Under the pieces are notes generated by a model. It was not told the DNA's origin. It made no database searches and saw only the letters and a program-made list of their open reading frames with translations. The translations under genes were made by a program, and so were the position numbers. A DNA stretch of 13,909 nucleotides. Origin: an uncultured Muribaculum sp. GTDB taxonomy: Bacteria; Bacteroidota; Bacteroidia; Bacteroidales; Muribaculaceae. Position 1 is the stretch's first letter. Each line of letters opens with the position of its first letter. Below, piece by piece: positions 7,030 through 13,859 of the stretch. The DNA lies in the NCBI GenBank assembly GCA_910589555.1, contig CAJUTE010000059.1, positions 1 to 13,909 on the forward strand, in the 5' to 3' direction.

Positions 7030-8201
7030 ACAGCTCAATGATGACCCCGCAGCCGCAACCGGTGGAGGTGATGGAAAAAAACAAGAAGCCGGTCATAGGG
7101 CTTCCGGCTTCAGGCGCAGCCAATGAACGCCGCTTCCCTCTCACGCCCGAGGCAGTAGCCATACTGGTGGACCACGGATATAAAGTGAGAATCGAGGAGA
7201 ATGCCGGCGCTTCAATACGCTACACCGACACGCAATACATCAAAGCCGGTGCTGAAATCACCCGCCGGAAAGACGCTTTTGAAGGCGACATAGTGATTTA
7301 TATACCTGAAATCACTCCCGCCGAGGTGAAGATGATGAAGCGTGGAGCGATACTCATGTCGCTGTTTCATGCCGGCGACAATTGCCGGGAGATTCTCAAT
7401 GAACTTCTGTGCCGCAACATCATATATCTGGCAATCGACCTGATTTCCGACAGCCGGGGCAACACGCCGTTTGCCGACATTCTTGCCGAGACCGACGGAC
7501 GCGCCATCATCGCTCTCGGCGCGTCGATGCTCATGGATGCCGATTTCGGAAAAGGAATACTGCTGGGCGGCGTGTCGGGCATAGTGCCTTGTGAAGTCAC
7601 GATCATAGGCTCGGGGATAGCGGCATGCGCCGCCGCATCATCGGCGATAGGGCTCGGCGCGACGGTGAGAATGTTTGACAACGACATTTACCGACTGCGT
7701 AACGCCCGGCAAACAATCGGAGCGGCGCTCATAACCTCGGCGCTACACCCTCGTGTGCTGCTCAACGCACTGCGCACCGCCGACATCGTGGTAGCGACGC
7801 CCACCGATCATCCGTGCGCCATAAACGCCGGCGACATAGACATCATGAAGCCGGGAGTGGTGATAATGGACATCAACAGCGAGAAATTCCACACATTCCC
7901 CTCACTGCCCCACATAGAAATAACATCAGGCATACCGCGCAAGCAAAACCACACGGGCAGAGTGTGCTTCACTTCGGTAGGAAATGCCGTGCCTCGCACT
8001 GCAGCAATGGCATTGAGCAACACATTTGTCACCATGTTTGACGAAATGCGCCAATGCGACGGCATAATTAACTGCGTGAAGATGCGCCGAGGCATCCAGA
8101 ACGCCACCGTAACATTCTTTGGCAAACTCGTGAACCACACTGCGGCAAAGAAAGCCGGAATGAGAGCCATAGACATCCACATACTCTTGAATTGTTCGTA
8201 A
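7026..8201 (+). CDS. Alanine dehydrogenase / transhydrogenase alpha-like protein, divergent active site
   Basis: A 391-residue member of the alanine dehydrogenase/pyridine nucleotide transhydrogenase superfamily. The N-terminal domain runs about residues 22-150 (VIGLPASGAANERRFPLTP). The NAD-binding Rossmann domain follows from about 178 (LLGGVSG, GSGIAA at 195-200, acidic D218). Canonical alanine dehydrogenase interconverts alanine and pyruvate with NAD. Set against the Mycobacterium tuberculosis enzyme from memory, substrate-binding R15 is kept (R36) and H96 is kept (H115 in SLFHAG), but K75 becomes P94 (in YIPEI) and the D270 position is E286, with the usual IDQGG loop absent. Activity as alanine dehydrogenase is therefore doubtful. 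The start overlaps aroK by 4 nt; Met16 (7071) is an alternative that loses only a low-complexity leader. RNase H follows after 2 nt. Related proteins annotated as alanine dehydrogenase occur across Bacteroidota. Confidence 0.85.
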   Translation: MNSSMMTPQPQPVEVMEKNKKPVIGLPASGAANERRFPLTPEAVAILVDHGYKVRIEENAGASIRYTDTQYIKAGAEITRRKDAFEGDIVIYIPEITPAEVKMMKRGAILMSLFHAGDNCREILNELLCRNIIYLAIDLISDSRGNTPFADILAETDGRAIIALGASMLMDADFGKGILLGGVSGIVPCEVTIIGSGIAACAAASSAIGLGATVRMFDNDIYRLRNARQTIGAALITSALHPRVLLNALRTADIVVATPTDHPCAINAGDIDIMKPGVVIMDINSEKFHTFPSLPHIEITSGIPRKQNHTGRVCFTSVGNAVPRTAAMALSNTFVTMFDEMRQCDGIINCVKMRRGIQNATVTFFGKLVNHTAAKKAGMRAIDIHILLNCS

Positions 8202-8203
8202 AG

Positions 8204-8845
8204 ATGGCACACAGGAAATTTTACGTAGTATGGGCGGGATACAGCCCGGGAATATATGACTCGTGGGAGGAATGCAAGGCTCAGGTGGCAAATTTCCCCG
8301 GAGCGCGCTACAAGGCGTTTTCATCGCAAGATGAAGCGACGGCAGCCTATCGTGGCGACCCGTCGGCTGAGATGTACGCATTGCGCGCCATCGCGTCACG
8401 CACTCAGCAGGTGGTGAACTACAGCGCGTTTCCCGAGATAAGAACCGATGCCATAGCAGTCGATGCCGCGTGTGCCGGAAACCCCGGTAAGATGGAATAC
8501 CGTGGCGTGGAAGTCAGCACAGGAAAAGAGATATTTCACGTGGGACCGCTTGACGACGGCACAAACAACATCGGCGAGTTTCTGGCATTGGTCCATGCGC
8601 TCGCATTGTGCAAAAAAAACGGCGACACATCGACTCCCATATACTCCGACAGCGTCACCGCGCAGTCATGGGTGAGAAGAAAAAAAGCCAAGACAACCTT
8701 GGCTCCAACTCCGCGAAACGCGAAAATATTTGAACTCGTGCAACGTGCCGAGTACTGGCTTGCACACAACACCTGCTCAAATCCCATAATGAAATGGGAA
8801 ACCGAATCATGGGGCGAGATTCCCGCCGATTTCGGACGCAAGTGA
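8204..8845 (+). CDS. rnhA: Ribonuclease H1 with N-terminal viroplasmin domain
   Basis: Cleaves the RNA strand of RNA-DNA hybrids such as R-loops and primers. The 213-residue protein has two parts. Residues 5-50 (FYVVWAGYSPGIYDSWEEC, then YKAFSSQDEA) form the caulimovirus VI / hybrid-binding domain that improves grip on RNA-DNA duplexes. The RNase HI domain follows, with metal-binding carboxylates D87 in VDAACAGNPG, E125 in NNIGEF, D149 in IYSDS and D209 in the C-terminal PADFGRK. This layout matches eukaryotic RNase H1 and many bacterial type 1 enzymes. The ATG at 8204 is chosen over an upstream TTG at 8192 because it starts just before the viroplasmin domain and sits 2 nt after the previous stop. 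It ends 12 nt from the convergent korC gene. Confidence 0.94.
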   Translation: MAHRKFYVVWAGYSPGIYDSWEECKAQVANFPGARYKAFSSQDEATAAYRGDPSAEMYALRAIASRTQQVVNYSAFPEIRTDAIAVDAACAGNPGKMEYRGVEVSTGKEIFHVGPLDDGTNNIGEFLALVHALALCKKNGDTSTPIYSDSVTAQSWVRRKKAKTTLAPTPRNAKIFELVQRAEYWLAHNTCSNPIMKWETESWGEIPADFGRK

Positions 8846-8857
8846 ACCGAAGCGTGG

Positions 8858-9397
8858 TCAACCCTTCACAAGCGCCATGCCCCTTTCTATCGCCGCTTCG
8901 TTGAGCGGTATAAGGTGATGATGGCGTTCGGGCAGAGTCTTTTTAAGACCTTTCACCACGGCTTCCATCGGCACAAGCTCCTTGATGCCAAGAAGAGCTC
9001 CGAGAACCACCATATTGTAGGTTTTGGAATTGCCCATGGCAAAGGTCGCCTCCATGGCATTCACCTCATGCACGGTTATATCGGTGCGTGAAGGGCGGCG
9101 GTGTATGCCATAGGAATCATAAATGAGCACTCCTCCCGGTTTCACGTGTGACTCAAATTTGTCGAGACTCTGCTGGTTCAACACCACGGCGATGTCATAG
9201 CTGTCAAGCACCGGAGAACTGATGGGAGAATCGCTCAATATGACCGTGACATTTGCCGTGCCACCGCGCTGTTCCGGACCATAGGCAGGCATCCAGGTGA
9301 CTTCAAGCCCGTTCATCAATGCCGCATAGGCAAGAATCTTTCCCATCGACAGCACTCCTTGACCGCCGAAACCGGCTATTACGATTTCCTCTTTCAT
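8858..9397 (-). CDS. korC: 2-oxoacid:ferredoxin oxidoreductase, gamma subunit
   Basis: The gamma subunit of a four-subunit 2-oxoacid:ferredoxin oxidoreductase, probably the CoA-binding and interface part of the complex. The 179-residue protein starts with the family hallmark EIVIAGFGGQGVLSMGKIL (residues 4-22) and has the MPAYGPEQRGGTANVTV segment near 36-52 and a conserved C-terminal SKTYNMVVLGALLG block. The frame is open further upstream, but the extra residues overlap korB and are unlike the family, so the ATG at 9397 is used. It overlaps the korB stop as ATGA, a sign of translational coupling. It is the last gene of the operon. No good terminator is visible in the 12 nt before the convergent RNase H gene. 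Confidence 0.93.
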   Translation of the reverse strand: MKEEIVIAGFGGQGVLSMGKILAYAALMNGLEVTWMPAYGPEQRGGTANVTVILSDSPISSPVLDSYDIAVVLNQQSLDKFESHVKPGGVLIYDSYGIHRRPSRTDITVHEVNAMEATFAMGNSKTYNMVVLGALLGIKELVPMEAVVKGLKKTLPERHHHLIPLNEAAIERGMALVKG

Positions 9398-10161
9398 TCT
9401 GCTGTATTTTTTAAGTCCCCGAGGGGATACTTGGCAAACATATTTTCTTCCATCCACTTGTTGGCGTTGACGGGCGACATCTTCCATCCCGACGCACAGG
9501 TGCTCACAACCTCCACCACTGAAGTGCCGAGGCCTTTCATCGAGTTTTGAAACGCTTTCTTGATGGCGTTTTTGGTCTTTCTGACACAAGCGGGGGTATG
9601 CACTGCCTGACGTGTCACGTAGCAAGTGCCGTCGAGCTCGGCAAGGATATTGCTTATCTTAAGCGGGAAGCCGTTGAGATCGGTACGACGTCCATAGGGC
9701 GTGGTGCTGGTTTTCATTCCTTCGAGAGTGGTGGGAGCCATCTGCCCTCCGGTCATGCCGTAGATGCCGTTGTTGATGAAGATTATGGCTATATTCTCAC
9801 CTCGGTTGGCGGCATGGATGGTTTCACAGGTGCCTATCGCTGCAAGGTCGCCGTCGCCCTGATAAGTGAACACCATCAGGTCGGGACGCAGACGCTTCAC
9901 CGCAGTGGCGATTGCCGGAGCACGCCCGTGGGCGGCTTCGATCCAGTCGACATCCACATAGTTATAGGCAAACACCGCACAACCCACAGGGGCTATGCCC
10001 ACAGTCTTGTCTTCAAGTTCCAGCTCCTCCACAACCTCAGCGATGAGCTTGTGGACCACACCGTGGCTACATCCCGGACAATAATGCATCGTCGCCTCAG
10101 TCATGAGTTTCGGACGCGAATAAACCTTATTTTCGGGTTTTATAATTTCGTTGATATCCAT
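9394..10161 (-). CDS. korB: 2-oxoacid:ferredoxin oxidoreductase, beta (thiamine pyrophosphate) subunit
   Basis: Binds thiamine pyrophosphate and carries out the oxidative decarboxylation chemistry. The 255-residue protein has the short beta-subunit form: HYCPGCSHG at residues 26-34, the TPP/Mg motif GDGD at 102-105 followed by INNGIYGMTGGQ at 129-140. The ATG at 10161 (MDINEIIKPENKVYSRP) is preferred because the longer open frame extends 48 residues into korA. It lies 13 nt after korA and overlaps korC by 4 nt. In Bacteroidota such proteins are often labelled generically as thiamine pyrophosphate-dependent enzyme. The substrate, 2-oxoglutarate or a branched-chain 2-oxoacid, cannot be decided from the sequence. 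Confidence 0.94.
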   Translation of the reverse strand: MDINEIIKPENKVYSRPKLMTEATMHYCPGCSHGVVHKLIAEVVEELELEDKTVGIAPVGCAVFAYNYVDVDWIEAAHGRAPAIATAVKRLRPDLMVFTYQGDGDLAAIGTCETIHAANRGENIAIIFINNGIYGMTGGQMAPTTLEGMKTSTTPYGRRTDLNGFPLKISNILAELDGTCYVTRQAVHTPACVRKTKNAIKKAFQNSMKGLGTSVVEVVSTCASGWKMSPVNANKWMEENMFAKYPLGDLKNTAE

Positions 10162-10174
10162 CGTTACAAAGCTT

Positions 10175-11263
10175 TTAAGAATTAGCCTCCGGGAATCTGT
10201 CAAAGAATGCATCAAGCACCTCCTGAGGGTTAGGCACAATTCCACCAAGACGACCGTAATGATACACCGGTATTGAATCATGACACGCCATGCGCACATC
10301 CTCAATCATCTGTCCGGCATTTAGCTCGACCACAAGAATCCCCTTGACATGAGCTGAAATACGTTCAATCTCCGCGCTCGGGAAGGGCCAGAGGGTGATG
10401 GGGCGCAGAATGCCGAGCTTCACGCCCTGGCTGCGGGCTACCTCCACCGCCTTTTGGCATATACGGGCTATGGATCCGAACGCCACAAGGAGATAGTCGG
10501 CATCCTCTATATCGTAAGTGCTGAAGCGCACCTCATTCTCCTCGATGAGACGATATTTTTCTTGCAGACGGTTATTGATCACCTCCATCGCCGCAGGCTC
10601 AAGCTCGAGGGTTGTCACCACGTTTCTGCCACGGAAAGAGGGTTTGCCGGTCACTGCCCACGGGCATTGACGCGCGATCTCCTCATTGGTGCGGCGCGGA
10701 CGCTGCTCGGGAAGCACAACTTTTTCCATCATCTGCCCCACGATGCCATCGGCAAGAATGATGGCGGGAGTGCGGTATTTAAATGCCAGATCAAATCCGA
10801 GGAATACAAAATCGGCCATCTCCTGCACTGACGAAGGAGCGAGAGTGATCAAGCGGTAGTCACCGTGTCCGCCACCCTTTGTAGCCTGGAAATAATCAGC
10901 CTGGGAAGGCTGGATGGTGCCTAGACCCGGACCGCCGCGCATGACATTGATGATGAGCGCGGGGAGTTCTCCGGCGGCTATATAGCTTATGCCTTCCTGC
11001 TTCAGGCTCACACCCGGAGATGACGATGACGTGAGCACAGCTTTGCCGCATGAAGCGCCACCATACACCATATTGATAGCTGCGATCTCGCTTTCTGCCT
11101 GAAGCACCACCATGCCGGTGGTCTCCCAAGGCATCTCCTCCTCGAGGGTTTCAAGCACCTCGCTCTGGGGAGTAATGGGATAGCCGAAGTATCCGTCGGC
11201 TCCGTATCTTATGGCTGCATGGGCTATCGCCTCATTGCCTTTCATTAATCTTGTTTCTTCCAT
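10175..11263 (-). CDS. korA: 2-oxoacid:ferredoxin oxidoreductase, alpha subunit (KorA/VorB type)
   Basis: The pyrimidine-binding alpha subunit, partner of KorB in the complex that oxidises a 2-oxoacid plus CoA to acyl-CoA, CO2 and reduced ferredoxin. The 362-residue protein shows YPITPQSE at residues 28-35, the glutamate-containing LQAESEIAAINMVYGGA at 54-70, SSSSPG at 79-84, and MRGGPGLGTIQPSQAD at 108-123. The C-terminal domain starts around 255. There is no N-terminal gamma fusion; gamma is the separate korC gene. Automatic annotation of close homologues often uses vorB (3-methyl-2-oxobutanoate dehydrogenase); korA versus vorB is unresolved here. It is the second gene of the operon, 26 nt after the ferredoxin gene. 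Met7 is an alternative start; the first ATG is used. Confidence 0.93.
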   Translation of the reverse strand: MEETRLMKGNEAIAHAAIRYGADGYFGYPITPQSEVLETLEEEMPWETTGMVVLQAESEIAAINMVYGGASCGKAVLTSSSSPGVSLKQEGISYIAAGELPALIINVMRGGPGLGTIQPSQADYFQATKGGGHGDYRLITLAPSSVQEMADFVFLGFDLAFKYRTPAIILADGIVGQMMEKVVLPEQRPRRTNEEIARQCPWAVTGKPSFRGRNVVTTLELEPAAMEVINNRLQEKYRLIEENEVRFSTYDIEDADYLLVAFGSIARICQKAVEVARSQGVKLGILRPITLWPFPSAEIERISAHVKGILVVELNAGQMIEDVRMACHDSIPVYHYGRLGGIVPNPQEVLDAFFDRFPEANS

Positions 11264-11289
11264 CTTTTCTTCCTCATGATTGCAACAAC

Positions 11290-11520
11290 TTACCTTTCTA
11301 TCTTCCGATATACCTCAATACAACCGTCGGGGCACACAATGGCACAGTTGGCACATCCAATGCAGGCATCAGCATTCAACATATAAGCATAATGATAACC
11401 GCGATTATTCACTTCGTTGGGTTGGAGCGCAAGCACATCGGCGGGGCAGGCTGCGACACACAAGTCGCACCCTTTGCATCTTTCTTCGTTGACAATTACC
11501 GCGCCTTGTATTTTTGACAT
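11290..11520 (-). CDS. korD: 2-oxoacid:ferredoxin oxidoreductase, delta subunit (2[4Fe-4S] ferredoxin)
   Basis: A 76-residue bacterial-type ferredoxin that passes electrons from the TPP site of the KorAB core to soluble ferredoxin. Two complete cluster motifs are present: CKGCDLCVAACP (cysteines 15, 18, 21, 25) and CIGCANCAIVCP (cysteines 53, 56, 59, 63). C67 is an additional cysteine. The ATG at 11520 (MSKIQGAVIVNEERC) is chosen over an upstream start that adds 17 unlike residues and would start above the mapped promoter box. It leads the korDABC operon, a common order for this enzyme in anaerobes. A promoter lies about 40 nt upstream. Confidence 0.94.
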   Translation of the reverse strand: MSKIQGAVIVNEERCKGCDLCVAACPADVLALQPNEVNNRGYHYAYMLNADACIGCANCAIVCPDGCIEVYRKIER

Positions 11521-11558
11521 TATTCTAAATTTTGTACAGGTTATGGAAAACTCCGTGA

Positions 11559-11589
11559 CAAATATAAGCAAAAAATGTTATTAAACATA
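11559..11589 (-). promoter_or_regulatory. Bacteroides-type promoter of the korDABC operon
   Basis: On the minus strand the -7 box is TATATTTG (11559-11566), a full match to TAnnTTTG, with TATG (11586-11589) 19 nt upstream, one mismatch from the -33 TTTG. The box ends 38 nt before the korD start codon, implying a leader of about 30 nt. It is the best promoter candidate in the 199-nt gap (11521-11719). Confidence 0.6.
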
Positions 11590-11614
11590 ACTTTTAACAA
11601 GTAGTTAACTTATT

Positions 11615-11645
11615 GCACACAAGCACAAACAATGTGCTTGTGTGC
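11615..11645 (-). terminator. 12-bp perfect hairpin, possible terminator of the secreted-protein gene
   Basis: GCACACAAGCAC (11615-11626) pairs perfectly with GTGCTTGTGTGC (11634-11645) around a 7-nt loop. It lies 75 nt past the stop of the minus-strand gene ending at 11720 and 26 nt upstream of the kor -33 element. The minus strand continues AATAAGTTAAC, not a proper U-tract, so classic intrinsic termination is uncertain. It could instead stabilise the 3' end or act as an operator. Between it and 11720 I see nothing else convincing. Confidence 0.5.
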
Positions 11646-11719
11646 CTTAGAGTGTCAACGTAAAACGATAATACCCGCTATTTTTACCGAAAACCGACGG
11701 GCGGCATCGGCGCAAGGCA

Positions 11720-13639
11720 TTACCTCACAATAATTTTAACAGGCGCTGCCGATGAGCGTATAACGAGGATATAGCAGCCGCTTGGCAAGCTTCCCACCGC
11801 ATAAGTATCCGATGTTTCATCCATGTCGCATATCATGCGTCCCGAGATATCATACAAGGCTATACCCGGCACTTCGCCGCTCAATTTTATCGCTCCGTCG
11901 GAATATGCGGCTGTCAAGGCAACATCAGTGATCGCATCGACACCCACAGTGGGCGATAGGGCGTTGATTCGATAAAGACCCATCCCGGCATTGCCTGCAT
12001 ACATCAGCAACCTGCCGCCGGTGCTTACGGCTGAACTTGCTCCGCTCTTTGCCGTGACAGGCTCGTCGGGCAGATAAATCACCTGGCTTGACTGATAGCG
12101 GTTGGTGGAAAGTCCGGTTTTCTCTCCAAGCATCCACGCTCGGCGGTGGGAGGAAAAATCATCGGTGACCGACGGAGTGGCTACAATCTGCACCCCTGTG
12201 CCGCGCGTGGCGTCGATGCCCTGTCCGTATGCAAGGAATTGCGTGTCGCCGACTTTAAACGCAGAGATTCCCGCAGGAGCCGGAAATATGTCAGTGACAA
12301 TATCCCGGCAATTACCGAAATGTCCCGCCACCTCACACGTGCCACCATTCACAAATCGATATAACATGGGGGAAATCCACGGATCATCCTTCTGCACGGG
12401 CGATGAGTGGAAATAGAAGTAATCATCACCTACCGGAGTGAAGTGAGGATAAAACGACTGGATCACCTCGGTCCTTCCGGCTTGAAGCGAGTGGACATAA
12501 TCAACGTATGACACATTTTTCTGCGCTTTCGAGCCGGTGACGTTCCATTGCCACACAGCCATTCTGCCTGACCCGGCATCATTAACCTTAAGCGACGCTC
12601 CATGCATATAATCAATGCCCCACAATTTATAATTTCCGCTCTTTATGCTCCCCTGCACAGTCATGTCAAACGGACAACCATAGGAATTCTCTCCCGCGCG
12701 GTCATCTTCAATCTGAAGCGTGAGCGTGGCAGTCACCGCCTGAGTCTCCACCGGCAGATTGTCAAGATTAAGCGTATAGAGGTTTATCTGGCTCAAATAA
12801 GGGCGTTCGCTGTTGCTGCAAGTGACGAAAAAGTAAGGCGTGCCGTCATCATCAGCCTTTATCCAATTCATGGCGCTCATCAGGCTCCATTTGCCCGAGG
12901 CAAAGCCATTGTCAGGATCGGGAGCTTTAACGCTTAACAAGGGCAATTCCTCGCCTGTGAGGAGGTCATACCGCGCAAGCCACACACGCGTCCTGTCGGT
13001 GCGCCATCCCGAGATCCAGCTCGAACTGCCACGCGATATATAAATCACGTCATTCTTGACCACCACACTCTGGTCAGGAGTAAACTCAGTGGCAGCCACA
13101 GGCGATATGACAGTCGCATGAGGAAGGTCGATGATTTTCGAGCCGCGGTTATCGGTATTGACCGAGCGGAACCATACCGATTTAAGCTGCAGGGAATGCT
13201 CATCGTCCAGATCAAAATCCACAAAGGGTGTTGAATCCTCAATAGCCGCATATTCTCCGGGAATCTTCGCTCCATAAGTGACTGTGCGATCCTTGCCGTA
13301 AAAATATTGATAGGAATAGGAGGATGTGGTTTGCGTCTCCTCGACAATACGCCAATAATAAGTGCCGTTCACCCTATTCTCCTTTTTCATGGTATAAGTC
13401 TTCGGGAAAGATGACGGAGTCGCTTGGTAAAACCCGTCAATCACGCTGAAATCAGGATATTTCGACAATTCGATCACTAACTTCTTTCCAACAGTGCCTT
13501 CTCGCACCGTGAACACAGCGTCACCGTTATTATTTACTGACGATGTAACATTCCTCTCCGCCAATTCCGATTCGGCATTACATAGCATTCCATTAAGACA
13601 GATAATGGCTGATGCCATACATAAACATTTGAAATTCAT
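11720..13639 (-). CDS. Secreted protein with T9SS type A (Por) C-terminal sorting tail, function unknown
   Basis: I do not recognise a family for the main part of this 639-residue protein. Residues 1-22 are a signal peptide: a basic residue, a hydrophobic stretch and a likely cut after CNA; no proper lipobox is present. Residues about 590-639 form the immunoglobulin-like type A sorting tail: LYDISGRMIC, LPSGCYILVI and the terminal KIIVR, the pattern recognised by the type IX secretion system for export and surface attachment. The middle is rich in Tyr, Trp, Ser and Asp with strand-like repeats (VWLARYDLLTGEELP, LSQINLYTLNL, GMGLYRINAL), suggesting a beta-rich fold, possibly a propeller; this is inference. 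No catalytic motif is evident. It is monocistronic, with its own promoter upstream and a hairpin downstream. Confidence 0.88.
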   Translation of the reverse strand: MNFKCLCMASAIICLNGMLCNAESELAERNVTSSVNNNGDAVFTVREGTVGKKLVIELSKYPDFSVIDGFYQATPSSFPKTYTMKKENRVNGTYYWRIVEETQTTSSYSYQYFYGKDRTVTYGAKIPGEYAAIEDSTPFVDFDLDDEHSLQLKSVWFRSVNTDNRGSKIIDLPHATVISPVAATEFTPDQSVVVKNDVIYISRGSSSWISGWRTDRTRVWLARYDLLTGEELPLLSVKAPDPDNGFASGKWSLMSAMNWIKADDDGTPYFFVTCSNSERPYLSQINLYTLNLDNLPVETQAVTATLTLQIEDDRAGENSYGCPFDMTVQGSIKSGNYKLWGIDYMHGASLKVNDAGSGRMAVWQWNVTGSKAQKNVSYVDYVHSLQAGRTEVIQSFYPHFTPVGDDYFYFHSSPVQKDDPWISPMLYRFVNGGTCEVAGHFGNCRDIVTDIFPAPAGISAFKVGDTQFLAYGQGIDATRGTGVQIVATPSVTDDFSSHRRAWMLGEKTGLSTNRYQSSQVIYLPDEPVTAKSGASSAVSTGGRLLMYAGNAGMGLYRINALSPTVGVDAITDVALTAAYSDGAIKLSGEVPGIALYDISGRMICDMDETSDTYAVGSLPSGCYILVIRSSAAPVKIIVR

Positions 13640-13676
13640 AAGATTGATTATACAGTTAATATCTGATTGATTTTAG

Positions 13677-13708
13677 CAAATGTATTTAAACCAATGGATT
13701 CTACCAAA
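13677..13708 (-). promoter_or_regulatory. Bacteroides-type promoter of the secreted-protein gene
   Basis: Minus strand: TTTG (13705-13708), a 20-nt spacer, then TACATTTG (13677-13684). Both elements match the Bacteroides consensus TTTG / TAnnTTTG and the spacing is canonical. The -7 box ends 37 nt before the ATG at 13639, giving a leader of about 30 nt. The rest of 13640-13859 is AT-rich and holds only this promoter and the divergent tRNA promoter. Confidence 0.75.
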
Positions 13709-13784
13709 ATATTAGCTCATTAAATTCAAAAAAATTAACCTAAGAATAAAAAATGAGGTATTTGCTAATATTTTTTGCAAAATA

Positions 13785-13816
13785 TTTGGAGAATACAAAA
13801 ATATGCCCTAACTTTG
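13785..13816 (+). promoter_or_regulatory. Bacteroides-type promoter of tRNA-Asp
   Basis: TTTG (13785-13788), a 20-nt spacer and TAACTTTG (13809-13816) match both consensus elements exactly. The tRNA begins 43 nt after the -7 box, so a leader of roughly 35-40 nt must be removed by RNase P. The leader contains only a weak 5-bp hairpin, TGTTA-AAA-TAACA (13843-13855). Confidence 0.8.
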
Positions 13817-13859
13817 CACACGCAAAACAGCAGAGGCTGTGATGTTAAAATAACAATTT

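Noticed and set aside
7064..7070. GGAGGTG as a Shine-Dalgarno for a start at 7071
   Set aside because: It is only 2 nt from the ATG, other genes here show no such site, and the 4-nt overlap with aroK supports the start at 7026.
9547..10185. 212-residue plus-strand open frame
   Set aside because: Antisense to korB, which is unambiguous.
13574..13639. Lipoprotein signal in the secreted protein
   Set aside because: The residues before the cysteine (NGMLC) do not fit a lipobox, and the sequence has a better signal peptidase I site after CNA.
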